Assembly: GCF_963082655.1 (NCBI RefSeq)
Contig: NC_081556.1
Location: 72,649,227-72,713,226, forward strand
DNA: 64,000 nucleotides
Reading direction: 5' to 3'
Origin: Stomoxys calcitrans
Lineage: Eukaryota > Arthropoda > Insecta > Diptera > Muscidae
Part shown: in pieces, positions 45,179-56,501 of the stretch
How the letters are laid out: every line of letters starts with the position of its first letter
How positions within the stretch are numbered: position 1 is the stretch's first letter
Program-made: the position numbers and the translations under genes
Notes under the pieces: generated by a model
What the model was told of the DNA's origin: nothing
Database searches by the model: none
Seen by the model: the letters and a program-made list of their open reading frames with translations, nothing else

Positions 45179-46305
45179 ACCACCACATTTGTAAAATAAA
45201 GGATGTCAAAATTTTGATTTTGCATAAAAATATGGAATCAAGACATAACCTAAGAGTGTGAGTGTGTTAGAGCTGCTACGTTTGCAATTGTACGAAATGA
45301 TTTTAGCAAACGACTTCTATCTTTGAGGCCGGAACAAGCCTTTGTTGCGGGTCAGGATGGGAAAATGCGCATGTGACGAGTACGTCTCTCGCCTTATGCC
45401 GGACTCCGTTTTTAATGGTACCGGCTTAAAACCCACCCTTTGTCACACCTGAGGAGTAATTCCACCGCATTCGCATTACTTCGAGGGGGACCCTATATCT
45501 CCATACCATACAATTATCAATTTTGGTATAAAACTAGTATATGTTATTTTTGTATGACATAACCTAAAATGTGAGTGCTAGAGCTGCTACTTTTGCAATC
45601 TTGAAGGTCAGAAAAAGTCTTCGTAGACATTGGTAATAACGTAATCTGATAGAGAAACATCAAACCGTCATAAAGCCTAGTACTGACTTCGAATTTTCAA
45701 ACGAACAACTGTCAAAAAGCACTATAACAAAATGGTGAAGATAATGCGAACACATTCCGTACAAGTGGTACTGAGCATGACATAATTAACAGGTAGTGTA
45801 CCGTAAACAGCTGAGTACAATATTTTCTCGCGAAGTGCACTATCTGTCAACGAGTTTTGGTTGTGTGTGTGTATTATAGTTAAGAACCATACAGACGCAA
45901 CGAAAAATGGCGCGAACTAGTATTATATACAAAATCAGAGTTGAACTCATCACTGTTTTTGACAGACAGTGCACTCAATTATGTTGTTGGACAACTGCCA
46001 CTACCTGTTTTGCCAAAAACGGTGCATCGATTTTTTCTTCATTGAATTTATTTAATTTTCCAAACTTTTCCTCTTTTTATATAACTTTATTTTGGACAGA
46101 ACGTGTTTTTCAATATCTGTCAAGTTATGATCAGACATTTCTGCATAAATGTATTTGATAGACACCAATCATCGAAAAATCAAATGATTTTGATTTTTCA
46201 GCTGTGATTGTGTGTACATGTGACGCATACACCCTTATTTCCACCAATGCTAATACCAGAACACGCATCATGATGTGCCATGTAAAGTCCCCATTAGAAT
46301 CCTAA
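45179..46305. other. Intergenic DNA upstream of the hAT element, with one MITE-like repeat
   Basis: 45672-45790 is the reverse complement of a short family seen at 47500-47640 and 53565-53692 (AAGCCTAGTACTGACTTCG ... CGTACAAGTGGTACTGAG). The rest is unassigned. 46200-46305 may hold the original Gps2 promoter that the hAT element has displaced. Confidence 0.5.
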
Positions 46306-46618
46306 GACCAACCCAGTATTGCCAGTATTGGCGATTACTCCCAAAATTAGGGATTTAGTTTCAAAAATGGGGACAAAATTTTTGATTTGGCAAAAATTGC
46401 GGATTTTTCGGAGAGGAATTTTCGCTTCAAAATGTTGTATTTTACCATTACTGTTTTTAGTAATATTTGATGAATATGTAGATAACATTAATCGGTACAA
46501 TTTACACCAAGTTATACATGCTGTATTCAGCAATACCATAAAGTGCACATCACGACTAATAGGTTATTGCTATCGATTATAGAAAGATGCCGATAACTAT
46601 CCACATCTAACTTGTACA

Positions 46619-46711
46619 CAATCCCATGACAGCCGGTTGTACGTACACGATTGGAGTTCTTCATCGGCAAGGGCTACTACCTCAGTGTATAACACACTGC
46701 TACAACAGCAA
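46619..46711 (+). mobile_element. Short head-plus-tail derivative of the 2A-LINE (copy b)
   Basis: It starts CAATCCCATGACAGCCGG, continues TTCATCGGCAAGGGCTACTA and CTCAGTGTATAACACACTGC, and ends TACAACAGCAAC. Length 93 bp. It lies inside the hAT element. Confidence 0.8.
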
Positions 46712-47499
46712 CTGGATAGCACTAAAATAAAACATAGCACCTGTACCAATAAGAAGTTATGTCTCTGTTTGTTGAACAATATAGTGCAAAGCATGTGTTA
46801 TCGACTGTTATTGCATGATATCGATAACTTTCTATCCAGTACAATTTGACTTGAACGGAACCTACATCTACATCGTTTTACAACTTAAGCTGAGTGATCT
46901 GTTCAGCTTTTCAAGCGGAATGCTGTCAAACTTTATATAAAAAAACGTCTGCGAAACGTTATCTGAAAATAGGCGGAAAAGTAGTATTCTGTTTATAGTG
47001 AGGAAAATGGGAAACAACTATTACAGTGGCAATATTTAAAACTATTGCCGGCATCATTTTTGCTTGTTTTATTGGTTTCAATGGTTCGTTTTTCTTCATT
47101 TACTTGAGAAAAAATATTGTATATAAAATAGAGAAAACAAAAAGTGCAGATAAAGAAACGTGTTTTAGTATGGAAATAAAAACATTTGCTTGCTGTCAAA
47201 TTCCGCTCGCGGAACAATTAAAAATTTCAGCGGCTATTCCGAAAGCAGCATAGAATACCAACCCTTACAAAAATGTTATATCCATGCGTTCACGTGACTG
47301 ACTTAATTCACAGCGTCTATTAAATTATTGCGAAAACCGATGGACTTATTTCTTTGTCAGAACACAAACAAAAGTCAAACAACAACACACAACAAAGATA
47401 ACAGTATGGAAGCAGAGTTGATTCGGCCCATTTCGTTAGCATTTAAATACATTTGCAATTAAAATTGTGCGAAATTTATCCTGATGCAGCGACATGTCG

Positions 47500-47640
47500 C
47501 TACTATTTTGCTCATAGAACTCAGTACCACTTGTACGGAATGTGTTCGCGTTATCTTCGTCACCTTTTTTTTATAATGCGTTCTTGCAGTTGTTCGTGTG
47601 AAAAGTCAGTAGTACTAGGCTTTAAGGTCTTAACTGAATG
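47500..47640. repeat. MITE-like short repeat inside the hAT element
   Basis: From GAACTCAGTACCACTT to GTCAGTAGTACTAGGCTT. Its ends are imperfect inverted repeats around GTACTGA. The same family is at 53565-53692 (direct) and 45672-45790 (inverted). Confidence 0.55.
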
Positions 47641-48203
47641 AGTGTTGCGTTGAAAAATGCAGCTTTGTAAACAAATGTTAAAAAGGCAACTCGCAAAAGT
47701 TAAACAATTTTCAACTTTAAAACACTAGTTTACGCGTGGCAGCACAGAATGAAGCTCGCTTTCAAGCGTCAAAGTTTATTTTTTTTTAAATGCGTTTCTT
47801 TTGTGGGCTTTCTATGCAGAGTTGCATTTTCGCAACGCGTCGCTCAAACCGAAGCTCAACACCCTCATTCTGTTTTGGCCTTTACTGCATTTGACCGTCA
47901 GTAAAACATTATACAATATGAGCCATATTCTTGTCCAATGAATATTTATTAAATAAAAAATATATATATAAAGCGATTCAAAATTGCTCGGGGATTTTTT
48001 TTGGAAAAACTTACTTGTAATTGGGGATTTTGGGAGACGAAAGATTAGAAATTTGGGGACAAGGGATCAAAAAATACTGGCAACACTGGACCAACCTTTT
48101 TGAAGACGAAGAAGAAGTAATTTTAGTAAAACCACTTTAACACAAACATTTTTAATTGTTTAACAAAATCGTCAAAATTACGGAAAAGAAGTTCAATTCC
48201 AAA

Positions 48204-49794
48204 ATGCCGCCCGCTGCGGGCTCAAATAGCACCACAAACGCAGCGGTACAGGCGGCAGCTAAAGCTGAAAAGGAAGAAAGATTAAGGGGAGCCTTAAAGG
48301 CGTTTATTCTTAAGGAAAGGCAAAGGAAAAAAGAAGGTTCGTATTAGGTTCGGTACACGTTTCTAGATTGTAGACAGATTGTATGATTGTATTTTATTAA
48401 CTTGCAGAGTATCAAGCGAAGTTAGAGCAGGACAGGCAGCGAAAGGAACGCGAAGCTCGGGAGAGGCAAAATGATATGACGCTGGAAGAGACCCGTGGTC
48501 AAATAACAAAGTTGGAGCAAAAGCTTACCGAGCTGCAGAACCAGAAGCAACAATTATTTTTACAGCTAAAAAAGGTCCTCAACGAAGATGAAAACCGTAA
48601 GAAGCAACAAAAGGACAATGAAATGTACGCAATGCAAGCTTTGCAGGCTCAGGCCGCAAGTGCCGCACCACAACCTCAGGTTTTCTTACCGCCCAAGATT
48701 CAGCAGCATACAATGCCCGTTTTGACAAAAGTGAGTTGGCCCCAAAACTATAGCTATCACAATCTATATAACAATGTAATTTGTTTTAATATTTCCAGCC
48801 ACCCAACAACCCTCCGGTAAAAAGAGGGCGTAGTCCCTCTCCCACACAACCGGGATATTACAAACAAACCAACTACAACCCGCCAAGTAAGTTAGATTTA
48901 GAAATTTCATGTCATTTCCCTTCACGGTTTGACATACCATACAACAACATATTAAAAAATTGCGACGTTTTTACAATAAATTAAATTATTTTCCAATTTT
49001 GTTTAATAATTTCTAGAACACGATGAACGTCGTGCTGCAGACTCCGCTAGAGTATTGTGGAACAGTAAGAAATATATTTAAAAGCATGCCGTTTTTAAAC
49101 TTGCTTTCATAGATCTAACATTTACGTTATCTTCCAGAACCGCATTCACAATACCAAACACCTGGAACGTTGTTTTATCAAACTACGAGCAATCCTCCCC
49201 CGCCTCCACAAGCACCTACTGCACCGGCTATTATTTATACACAATACAACCTACCGCTACGACAGGGTTATCATTTAGAATTGCCACCTACATCAAATGT
49301 GCCTACATCTAAACCAGATAGCCAAGGGCAAAAACCCACACAAGTTTACCACATAAACTTAGATCAACCGCCAAATCCTCAGTCTGGGATGGGTGGTGGT
49401 GTTTCCAATAGTGTACAGGCTCAGAAACCACAAATCACGATGGAGAAAATAACAGACCGTTACCACGAAGTCAAACACGAAGGTCCGCCTTCACATGGTG
49501 GCCCACCTACCCATCAATTATCCGAAAGCGTTGTCTATATGCCTTTGCATCCTAATGTAATGCAAATAAGTGGCGGTGCGCCTCCACCGGTATGTATGCG
49601 AATACTTTGTATCATATTTAAAATAATCCCAATAATATGTTTAGAATTCAAAGCCGGGATCTGGATATGCTCCAGTTCGTAATGCTTCAGGTCATGAAAC
49701 GCAAATGGGACGACAGCAGCAGATTACGGTTATGACAGGACAACCAGGCCAACAACCGCAGCAACAATTACATTATCCACGTCGGATGTTCTAA
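48204..49794 (+). CDS. Gps2: G protein pathway suppressor 2 (GPS2), NCoR/SMRT-HDAC3 complex subunit
   Basis: Six exons: 48204-48336, 48408-48730, 48799-48886, 49017-49064, 49138-49589, 49645-49794. All introns are GT-AG with matching phases; the coding length is 1194 nt (397 residues). GPS2 is a nuclear subunit of the NCoR/SMRT-HDAC3-TBL1 co-repressor and limits JNK signalling. The family signature is the coiled coil at about 45-115, with SLEET-like MTLEETRGQITKLEQKL from residue 68, then QQLFLQLKKVLNEDE, which matches vertebrate GPS2 closely. The rest is Pro/Gln-rich and low in structure (PPPPPQAPTAP, QQQITVMTGQPG), ending RRMF. The start ATG follows ATTCCAAA. No damage is visible. A hAT element ends 115 bp upstream, so the promoter may be altered. 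A poly(A) signal AATAAA lies at 49990. Confidence 0.95.
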
Positions 49795-49989
49795 ACAAGT
49801 GTTACATCTAAGTCTAGCAAAGTATAATATGTAAGGTATACAAAAATTATCTTTGGCAACTAATTCTAAGAAAAAACAATTTATAAGAAATGATATTTAT
49901 CGTTACAAAGTGTGATTTTTTAACTTTTGGAACTTGAAATTGAAAAGAAAATCCAGGAAATCCTCAGAAATACATAATTTGAAACGGCA

Positions 49990-49995
49990 AATAAA
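49990..49995 (+). promoter_or_regulatory. Candidate Gps2 polyadenylation signal
   Basis: AATAAA, 196 bp after the stop codon, is followed by a T-rich stretch. The position is suitable, but the cleavage site is not shown by sequence. Confidence 0.5.
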
Positions 49996-50168
49996 TCACA
50001 AATTAACATTTTATTCATTGAGATGAAACTTTAATCAGGCTCCTCTCAATGATATTAAACAAAATTTATTTGTATAATTTACGTTATATAGAATATTTTG
50101 CATCAAAGCAGCAGGCAGGGAATACTCTTACAGCATATCTTAGTTATTATTTTTATCTTCCAGGCTTT

Positions 50169-50490
50169 ATGTTGTTGTAGCAGTGTGTTGTGTTCTATGT
50201 TTCGTCTGCTTGTTTCTGTTAAATATCCAGATCCAGGAACTCTGCGATCTAAGTGATCTGGGTCTGAGTCGATTAAGTCTGGCTGGGCAGTTAAACAGGT
50301 GACTTGTGTCGTGTGGTCCCAGGCTAAAATCGGGACACACATCCTGCTCGTTGGCCCACTCCTTGCCCTGTAGGAATTAGGGTGGCTGCATCTGCCAGAT
50401 CGTGATTGAGCCAGAACAATTCTGGTTTGGTGGGTAAGGTCTCTGCTTCCGCGTCTGCATGAATGTTGTTTAGACCCACTTGGTGGGCGC
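50169..50490 (-). pseudogene. 2A-LINE, 5'-truncated 3' end
   Basis: On the minus strand it matches the end of 38662-41743: a QTRIVLAQSRSGRCSHPNSY segment, then CLTAQPDLIDSDPDHLD in a shifted frame, and the tail CACACTGCTACAACAACA. Most of the element is missing, as expected for target-primed 5' truncation. Confidence 0.8.
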
Positions 50491-50944
50491 ATCAGCACAG
50501 CTGATGAAGCTGTAGATGTCAAAACAATTTTGAATTTGCCGTACAACATAAAACGTCAATTTAAATTTCAAAAATTCAAAATTTAATTTTTTATATATGG
50601 CTAAATTTGTTGCATTGTATAACTAAACTTTTTTAAAATTTAATTATTAGTTAGACATTGAAAAGACTTATATTGATTGAAAGAGACGAAATTTACAAAC
50701 TTCATACCAATTTTCACTACATGACTTTATCTCATTAAAACATTATCATGGGTATTGAAATAGGAGCTTTAAAAACAATTACCTCTAAACTGGAAGGCTA
50801 CTTTTCAAATATTTCAGTATTTGGGTGCATGTAGGAGATCTATTTCTGCGCAACAGCGCTAGGTATACCAGAGAAGGAATTGCTGCCGAAGAAAATGCAA
50901 ATCTTTTAAATTATGAATTTTTCATTAAGCCGAATTTTAATACA

Positions 50945-51068
50945 CGAGATAACTATGAGCACCATACGGATCGAAACTCCTTGGAACTGCGCTGCTATTT
51001 TTGTGGTGTTTATGAGAAGCTCAGTTGACAGCTACCGGGAGCGTCCACAGATTGCAGATAGTGGAATT
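50945..51068 (+). repeat. Family-A fragment
   Basis: GATAACTATGAGCACCATAC, GAGAAGCTCAGTTGACAGC and GTCCACAGATTGCAGATAGT match the 5' half of the family. It directly precedes the hAT-like copy. Confidence 0.65.
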
Positions 51069-51082
51069 GAGCACCTGACATA

Positions 51083-51683
51083 GAGACGTGACGATTTAAT
51101 GTCATTTTGACGATTTTTTGTCCAAAATTTGACACTTTGACGCTTGACGATTTGAATCCCTTTATAAGGCAACGATTTGTTTTTCAGGATCAATTTCAGA
51201 ATTATCGTTTATGGCTACAAATCCGCATTATTGCCCTATTTTAATGTAAAAGGCGGTTAAATTTTAATGACAGATGTAGATTTTCAATAACTTTTACGAG
51301 TTGCACACTTGTGTATCTTTCATCACTAATATTGAAATTGACTGAAATTGAGAAATGTCAAACGAAATGCAGAAAAATGCTTGACATCGGACATTAAAAT
51401 ATAACAACCATTTAAATATTAGCCCTCCAATCATATTAAAGTCTGAATTCCATATTATTTGTTATCGTTTGTTTGGCTTGTACAATAAAAATTATATCCT
51501 CATTATAAAAAAAAAGTATCTATGTATTTATATTTTTATTAAAAATATGTTATAAAAAATCAACATTCTATTGGACTTCCACCCTTCGAAAATCGTACCA
51601 TATATTTGATTCAGTCTAATCTAAGAGAGCGACGATTTTTTCATCAATTTTGACGATTTTTTACGAAAGACCTGGCAGCACTG
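51083..51683 (+). mobile_element. hAT-like element, copy 1 of an inverted pair (601 bp)
   Basis: Flanked by CTGACATA on both sides (51075-51082 and 51684-51691), an 8-bp duplication. The right end read inward is CAGTGCTGCCAGGTC; the left end is degraded (GAGACGTGACG). The interior is rich in GACGATTTTTT motifs. The reverse complement of most of it lies at 51945-52630. Confidence 0.72.
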
Positions 51684-51691
51684 CTGACATA

Positions 51692-51944
51692 CATATCTAA
51701 TACGCCTGTAGAAAAAACTATCTGCATCAATTGGGTCAATGGATTATGGTGTTTATAGATTTTGTCGAACATAATCAGATTTCTACATATAACAAAATCA
51801 TTGAAGGAACAACCAAGAAAGGTTCTAACAAACGGGGAAATATTATCGAATAACCTGCAAGAAAAAATGTAGCGCAATGTTGTATTTAAAGCAAGTTTAA
51901 TCTTCATCATGCTACTTGAAATGGCGGCTGAATATACATCAAGG
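51692..51944 (-). pseudogene. LINE C-terminal fragment between the two hAT-like copies
   Basis: The minus frame MMKIKLALNTTLRYIFSCRL, with LGCSFNDFVICRNL and MFDKIYKHHNPL, resembles the C-terminal part of CR1/Jockey-type LINE proteins (the region after the RT thumb). It is short and has no ends. Confidence 0.5.
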
Positions 51945-52630
51945 CAGTGCTAGCAGGACTTTTTCATAAAAAATCGTCAATATTGAGGAAAAAAATCGTG
52001 AAAAACGTAAAAATTTTCAAAAAAAATCGTCACTCTCTTAAATTAGTCTCAATCAAATATAAAGTACGATTTTCGAAGGGTGAGGGGCCAATAGAATGTC
52101 TATCAATACCCTTAATTCAAAAATATTAAAGGTTGATTCATTTTTTTAACATATTTATAATAAAAATATAAATACATATATAATTTTTTTTATAATGAGG
52201 ATATAACTTCTATATTTTTATAATGAGGTGGTTATATCCTCATTATAAAAATATATAATATAACAAACGAAAAGAAAAAATTTGGAATTCAGACTTTCAT
52301 ATGAATGGAGGTCTAATAATATTTAAATAGTTGTTATATTTTAATGTCCCATGACAAGTTTATTTTCCGCATTTCGTTAAACATTTCTCAATTTCAATTT
52401 TAATGATGGAAAGATACACAAATGAGCAACCCGTTAAAGTTATTCAAAATTGGGCATTAAAGTCAGCCACAAACGATAATTCTGAAATTTTTTGCTCTAG
52501 TTTGAGGTCAGTTTCAGTACAAATAGATCCTGAAAAAAATCGTCAACTTATAAAGAAATTCAAATCGAAAATAGTCAAGAGTCAATGTGCCGAAATTGGG
52601 ACAAAAAATCGTCAAAATAACGTTCCTTAA
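51945..52630 (-). mobile_element. hAT-like element, copy 2 of an inverted pair
   Basis: It starts CAGTGCTAGCAGGACTTTTT and is the inverted match of 51083-51683 over most of its length (AAAATCGTCAA motifs, ATAACAACTATTT and TTTCTCAATTTCAATTTT equivalents). It carries extra AT-rich sequence (52130-52270) that copy 1 lacks. No 8-bp duplication was found, so the outer end is probably truncated. Confidence 0.68.
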
Positions 52631-52659
52631 TATATCGTGGTAATACGTGGTGGATTTGT

Positions 52660-52940
52660 AGATCGGTTACCGATCCCTAACTGCAGCCTTTGAAAAGATC
52701 GAAAGAGCGCTAGCTAAAATGGGTAAAAGGCGATAAGACAATGTGGATGGAATCCACACTCGGAAGGCCCTGTACACCCGGGCAAACAAAGGAAGTTGGA
52801 AACTATAATATTGAGAAAATCAACAATTTTATCTTATCACCTTTCCCTTTCTTAGTGACTTTTTCGCTGGAGCTTCTTCATACATTCTGACAACATGACC
52901 TAGACAACGTAACCGTTATATTTTGATGGACGTGGTTCAT
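52660..52940. pseudogene. RTE-like LINE scraps in two orientations
   Basis: 52679-52800 (plus) translates AAFEKIERALAKMGK, matching the AAFERIERESVKMG block after YADD. 52850-52940 (minus) is the RLRWLGHVVRM.EEAPAK block. Confidence 0.6.
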
Positions 52941-53406
52941 ACGACGCATAATAGGAGAAAATCGAAAAAAATAGTAAAAAATATGTCGTCAGAAGGGTAG
53001 AGATATCTCGTTGACATTTTTTTTAAACCCTACTATAAATAAAGATTTGGCTGCCCGTAAAATTTTTCGAAATACCAAGGTGACCAACTTTAGGGGCCTA
53101 ACAATAAACTGTCTCCATGTCTGAAGCCTAGTGTGGCATTAGAAGGAGGGATCAGCCAGCTAAGTTTTACTAGAGAGTAAGGATGAGTATTTCAGCGTAT
53201 AGACCAGTGGTTGGCAAAAATACGCAAACTACTTTGTACATACATAAAAAGATAATCCCAAGCTGGCCAAAGGGCTTGCAAATAATTGCAATTGGGTGCT
53301 CTTCACTGGTATAGACACATTCTCACACACAACATTTTTTCCCTTTTTGTTTTGACTGAGGAAAGATCAGTCAGTATATTGAACAGCTGGGTAAACCATG
53401 GCAACT

Positions 53407-53512
53407 AATCCCATGACAGAAGGTTGTACGTACCGGATTGACCCGATGAAGTCCTTCATCGGCAAGGGCTGCCGCCTCAGTGTACAACACACTGCTACAA
53501 CAACAACAACAC
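53407..53512 (+). mobile_element. Short head-plus-tail derivative of the 2A-LINE (copy c)
   Basis: AATCCCATGACAGAAGG, GTACGTACCGGATTGACC, TCCTTCATCGGCAAGGGC, CCTCAGTGTACAACACACTG, then CTACAACAACAACAAC. About 106 bp and the best preserved of the three. Confidence 0.85.
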
Positions 53513-53564
53513 GAAGACAACGAAGACAAGAGCAAAGAAACATTTGAACATTTAATTAGATTTT

Positions 53565-53692
53565 CAATTAGTTGCTCATAAAACTCAGTACCACTTCTGC
53601 GGAATGTGTTCGCCTTTTTTGCCGTCACAATTTTTTTATAATGCGTTTTGAAAGTTGTTCGGGCGAAAATTCGAAGTCAGTACTAGGCTTCT
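53565..53692. repeat. MITE-like short repeat
   Basis: GAACTCAGTACCACTTCTGC to AAGTCAGTACTAGGCTT; the same family as 47500-47640. Confidence 0.55.
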
Positions 53693-53949
53693 ATTACAAA
53701 AATGAGGTGTGTCTGATGACAAATATTATTAGAGCAACACATATATGGCTGCCAGGTACAAAAAAACACATCAAGAATTTCTAAGGCACATACATCTTAA
53801 ACAAAGAAAAATAAGTTGATACTACGAATACATGTTCTATATATCAAGAATGTAAGGTATTGTCAGGGTAAAACAAAACTTTATATTTGTCACAAATTCT
53901 TGCAAGAGTTTATCGCAAAAGAATATGTACATTTATTGTAAACAAAGTC

Positions 53950-54300
53950 CAACATTTTTCAGAGAAGAAGTTTACTTAGCGAAAATTTCCTTTATGTGAA
54001 ACGCCCCTATAAGTGCGCTCGTATTCCTGTGTCCCGTTATGATACCAAAAGCTATACCGATCTGCTTCTTTCTTCCTTTCAGTATTAGCCACGTCTTCTC
54101 ATGATCAGGGAATTTCCCATAGATTTTCGTCGTCCTACCGACCGTTTCACAGCTTTCGTCTCCCACGCCATTAACTAGGACTGCGTTACCCCCAAAGGCT
54201 TTGGATTCACCAAGATTACTGGTGGCAGTCTTATGGTCTTCACGTCCAAATAGTCCGCCCTTTCATTTCCCCTACTCCGTTACATGGTACAATTAAGAGG
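53950..54300 (-). pseudogene. LOA/I-type LINE, RNase H region fragment
   Basis: On the minus strand KKQIGIAFGIITGHRNTSAL resembles the end of the RNase H part in 59679-59876 (AFGIITGQIGAHLCKIG). VGRTTKIYGKF precedes it. It is truncated and frame-broken. Confidence 0.6.
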
Positions 54301-54644
54301 TAGCGTCATTAGCACAACAACAAAATCTACCCCCAACGAAACTACCTTGAGTGGCAAATGCCGTTAATTGAAATGTCGAAGTGGTTTTAGAAAAAACTTT
54401 GTTTTACAACATATCTTCTTCAGATGTGTTTTATATTTGTATTTTCCTCATTATAACACTGATTTGTTGCTTATTTGTGGAATATCAGATCCAATAGCCT
54501 TTGACATTTAGATTTACTGCAAAATCAAAACAAAAATAAAAAAATTGCAATCAGCTGTTCGCATGACCTTACCTTATAAATGCATCCTGACTTTGTTGTG
54601 GTCCAGCGCCCAAAGGAAGCGTATCGTACCATCCTCAGAGGTGG

Positions 54645-55580
54645 TTACTTTACTTTAATTGCATGTATCCCATTAGCCGAACGTAGAATCGCATTCCAAG
54701 CGTTCCTTCTAAAATCTCTGACACCAAGTTTCGAGGTGTCTCTTACCAATTGATCTTTCCATGGGCCTTTTGGGCGTTCCGGTTTGAGTGTACCATCGGG
54801 ATCGCCTTCAAAAGAGTTCTTCGCTGAAACTTCTTCATTCATTATGACAACATGACTCAGTCAACGCAATAGTTGTATTTTGATAACTATGCTAACGTCG
54901 TCATACAGTTTGTAGTTCAAACGGCGCCGATACTCTCTTTCAAAGCAAACTGGTCCATAAATTTAACACTGCCTCGTCTACTTTCACAAGTACCCATGCC
55001 TCGGAACCATATAACATCATGTGTAGAACCAGTGTCTTGCATAGTGCAATTTTCGTCTATCGAGAGGTGGCCTTGTTTCTAAACTGCTTACTTAATTCAA
55101 AGTAGCATCTGTTTGCCAATATTATTCTTCGCTATATTTCAAAACTGGCGTCGTTCGTTTCAGTTACGGCGTTGTTTGACTATCTCAAAGTTGTGGTTCC
55201 CAACTTTTTCCATTTTCTTTATCTGCTCGGTTGTACAAAGCGTTTTGAGAGTTGATACCATCTATTTTGTCTTGATTCCATTTACCACCAGAACTATTTT
55301 CACTGTTTCACTTTCGATTCTTTCAAAGGCTGCAGTTACTACTTCCGGTGACCGACCCATGATATCGATGTCGTCGGTATAGGCGAGTAGCATGCGTTCT
55401 TGTGTGAGTAGTGTGCCATAGCTATTCACATCTGCATCTCGTATAATCTTCTCCAGCCGTAAAATAAAGAGATCACATGATAAGCAGTCTACTTGTTTGA
55501 AACCTCGAATGGTTCGGAGAGGTTCGTTCCTATTATTATTGAGGAACGTGTATCAGCAAATGTCATCCTGCAGATAGGCG
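54645..55580 (-). pseudogene. RTE-like LINE, 3' part
   Basis: Minus strand: FERIESET-like block near 55310, TEQIKKMEKVGNHNFEIV-type sequence near 55200, and a C-terminal NEEVSAKNSFEGDPDGTLKP (54842). The 3' end is AATTAAAGTAAAGTAA. Compared with 26453-27957 it has more deletions (55080-55180) and a TATACC-GACGAC box at 55370-55380, where YADD reads YTDD. Confidence 0.78.
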
Positions 55581-55589
55581 TTAGAGGGT

Positions 55590-56500
55590 CTTAGAGGGCA
55601 TTAATCATCTTAAATTCCAAGACCATCCGTGACCTCACAGTCCTGGTTGTTATAGCCCTGATATTCATCTTACTGTCCGTAATGATGTAACAATTGATGT
55701 AATCGCTTTAATACCATACAACCTCATGTATGCCTTAGACCGCAGTATGCCCAGGTTGTCGAAAATAACCTCAGTTTTTGAGTCCTCAGTACCTCACCTA
55801 GATCCCCAGGCCCATTCTGTCCTATAGCTTTGATCCATCCGTGTAGCATGAACTTTCACATGGCAATACGAGTGTTCTGTTAATCTAAAACCGGGCCGCT
55901 AGCAGCAGTGCCTCGCTCGCCTTGATGTCAAGTATCGTCTCAGATTTCCGATCTGAATCCTCTTCCATTTCAACCAGGTTTCTTTTCGTCGCCTCGATGT
56001 CGTCCTCCATCAATTTTCGCATTGCCCAGTAACATCCTCGTTACTCTGTATGTCTAAGGGTCGAACATCTAAATATTCTTCAACGTCCTGGTAGGTATGG
56101 TCCTCTTTGACGCATGTTCTCTGAAACTTTTGTATTGTCCTTTTGTTGCACTTTTACCAACTGAGGCGAAAGTTAGTAGTTTGGTGGACTTTTAGAGGAG
56201 GTACAGGGCAATTTTAATTCGGACAATTAAAAATTCTATGTATGCATTCTTTAGCAACCACTCGTCGTAACACAATTAAAAATGAATTTCTATGTTGACA
56301 ATTATTTAAGCAACCAATCTTCTTATTTTAGTAGATTGTATGAGTCAATTCCTTGTTTAATAGTTAAATTTTAGGTCTAGTGTTCTAGTAAGTGGAAATC
56401 AATATATTTCACGGTTTCCTTTTTTTTAACGCTCCAAAAATGAGGCAATGTTCTACTGAATAAAATAATAATGCTTTTTGCTTAAAATTTATTATCTAAA
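55590..56500. other. Unassigned, partly LINE-like GC-richer sequence
   Basis: 55600-56200 is less AT-rich than its neighbours and seems to derive from a coding element on the minus strand, but I recognise no motif. 56220-56500 is AT-rich. Confidence 0.35.
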
Positions 56501-56501
56501 A

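Larger units (their letters stand above)
46314..48088. mobile_element. hAT-type non-autonomous element, 1.78 kb, with 8-bp duplication
   Basis: The left end CAGTATTGCCAGTATT and the right end (read inward) CAGTGTTGCCAGTATT are inverted repeats with one mismatch in 16. Directly outside, GACCAACC is present on both sides (46306-46313 and 48089-48096). An 8-bp duplication with CAGTG-type ends is the hallmark of the hAT superfamily. Subterminal GGGGAC(A) strings are shared by both ends. There is no transposase. Inside lie a 2A-LINE derivative (46619-46711), a short repeat (47500-47640) and unassigned open frames (for example 47026-47253, 75 codons, no motif). The right end is 115 bp from the Gps2 start codon. 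Confidence 0.93.

Noticed and set aside
45907..46158. 83-codon frame (MARTSIIYKIRVELI) as a gene
   Set aside because: No motif or splice context was found, and it is AT-rich with phenylalanine-rich low-complexity sequence.
49170..49682. 170-codon frame with a hydrophobic C-terminus
   Set aside because: The last 30 codons read into the Gps2 intron (GTATGT donor at 49590). The spliced model continues into exon 6 instead.
51644..51910. 88-codon frame as an independent small protein
   Set aside because: It resembles the C-terminal part of LINE proteins and runs into the hAT-like end, so it is a fragment.
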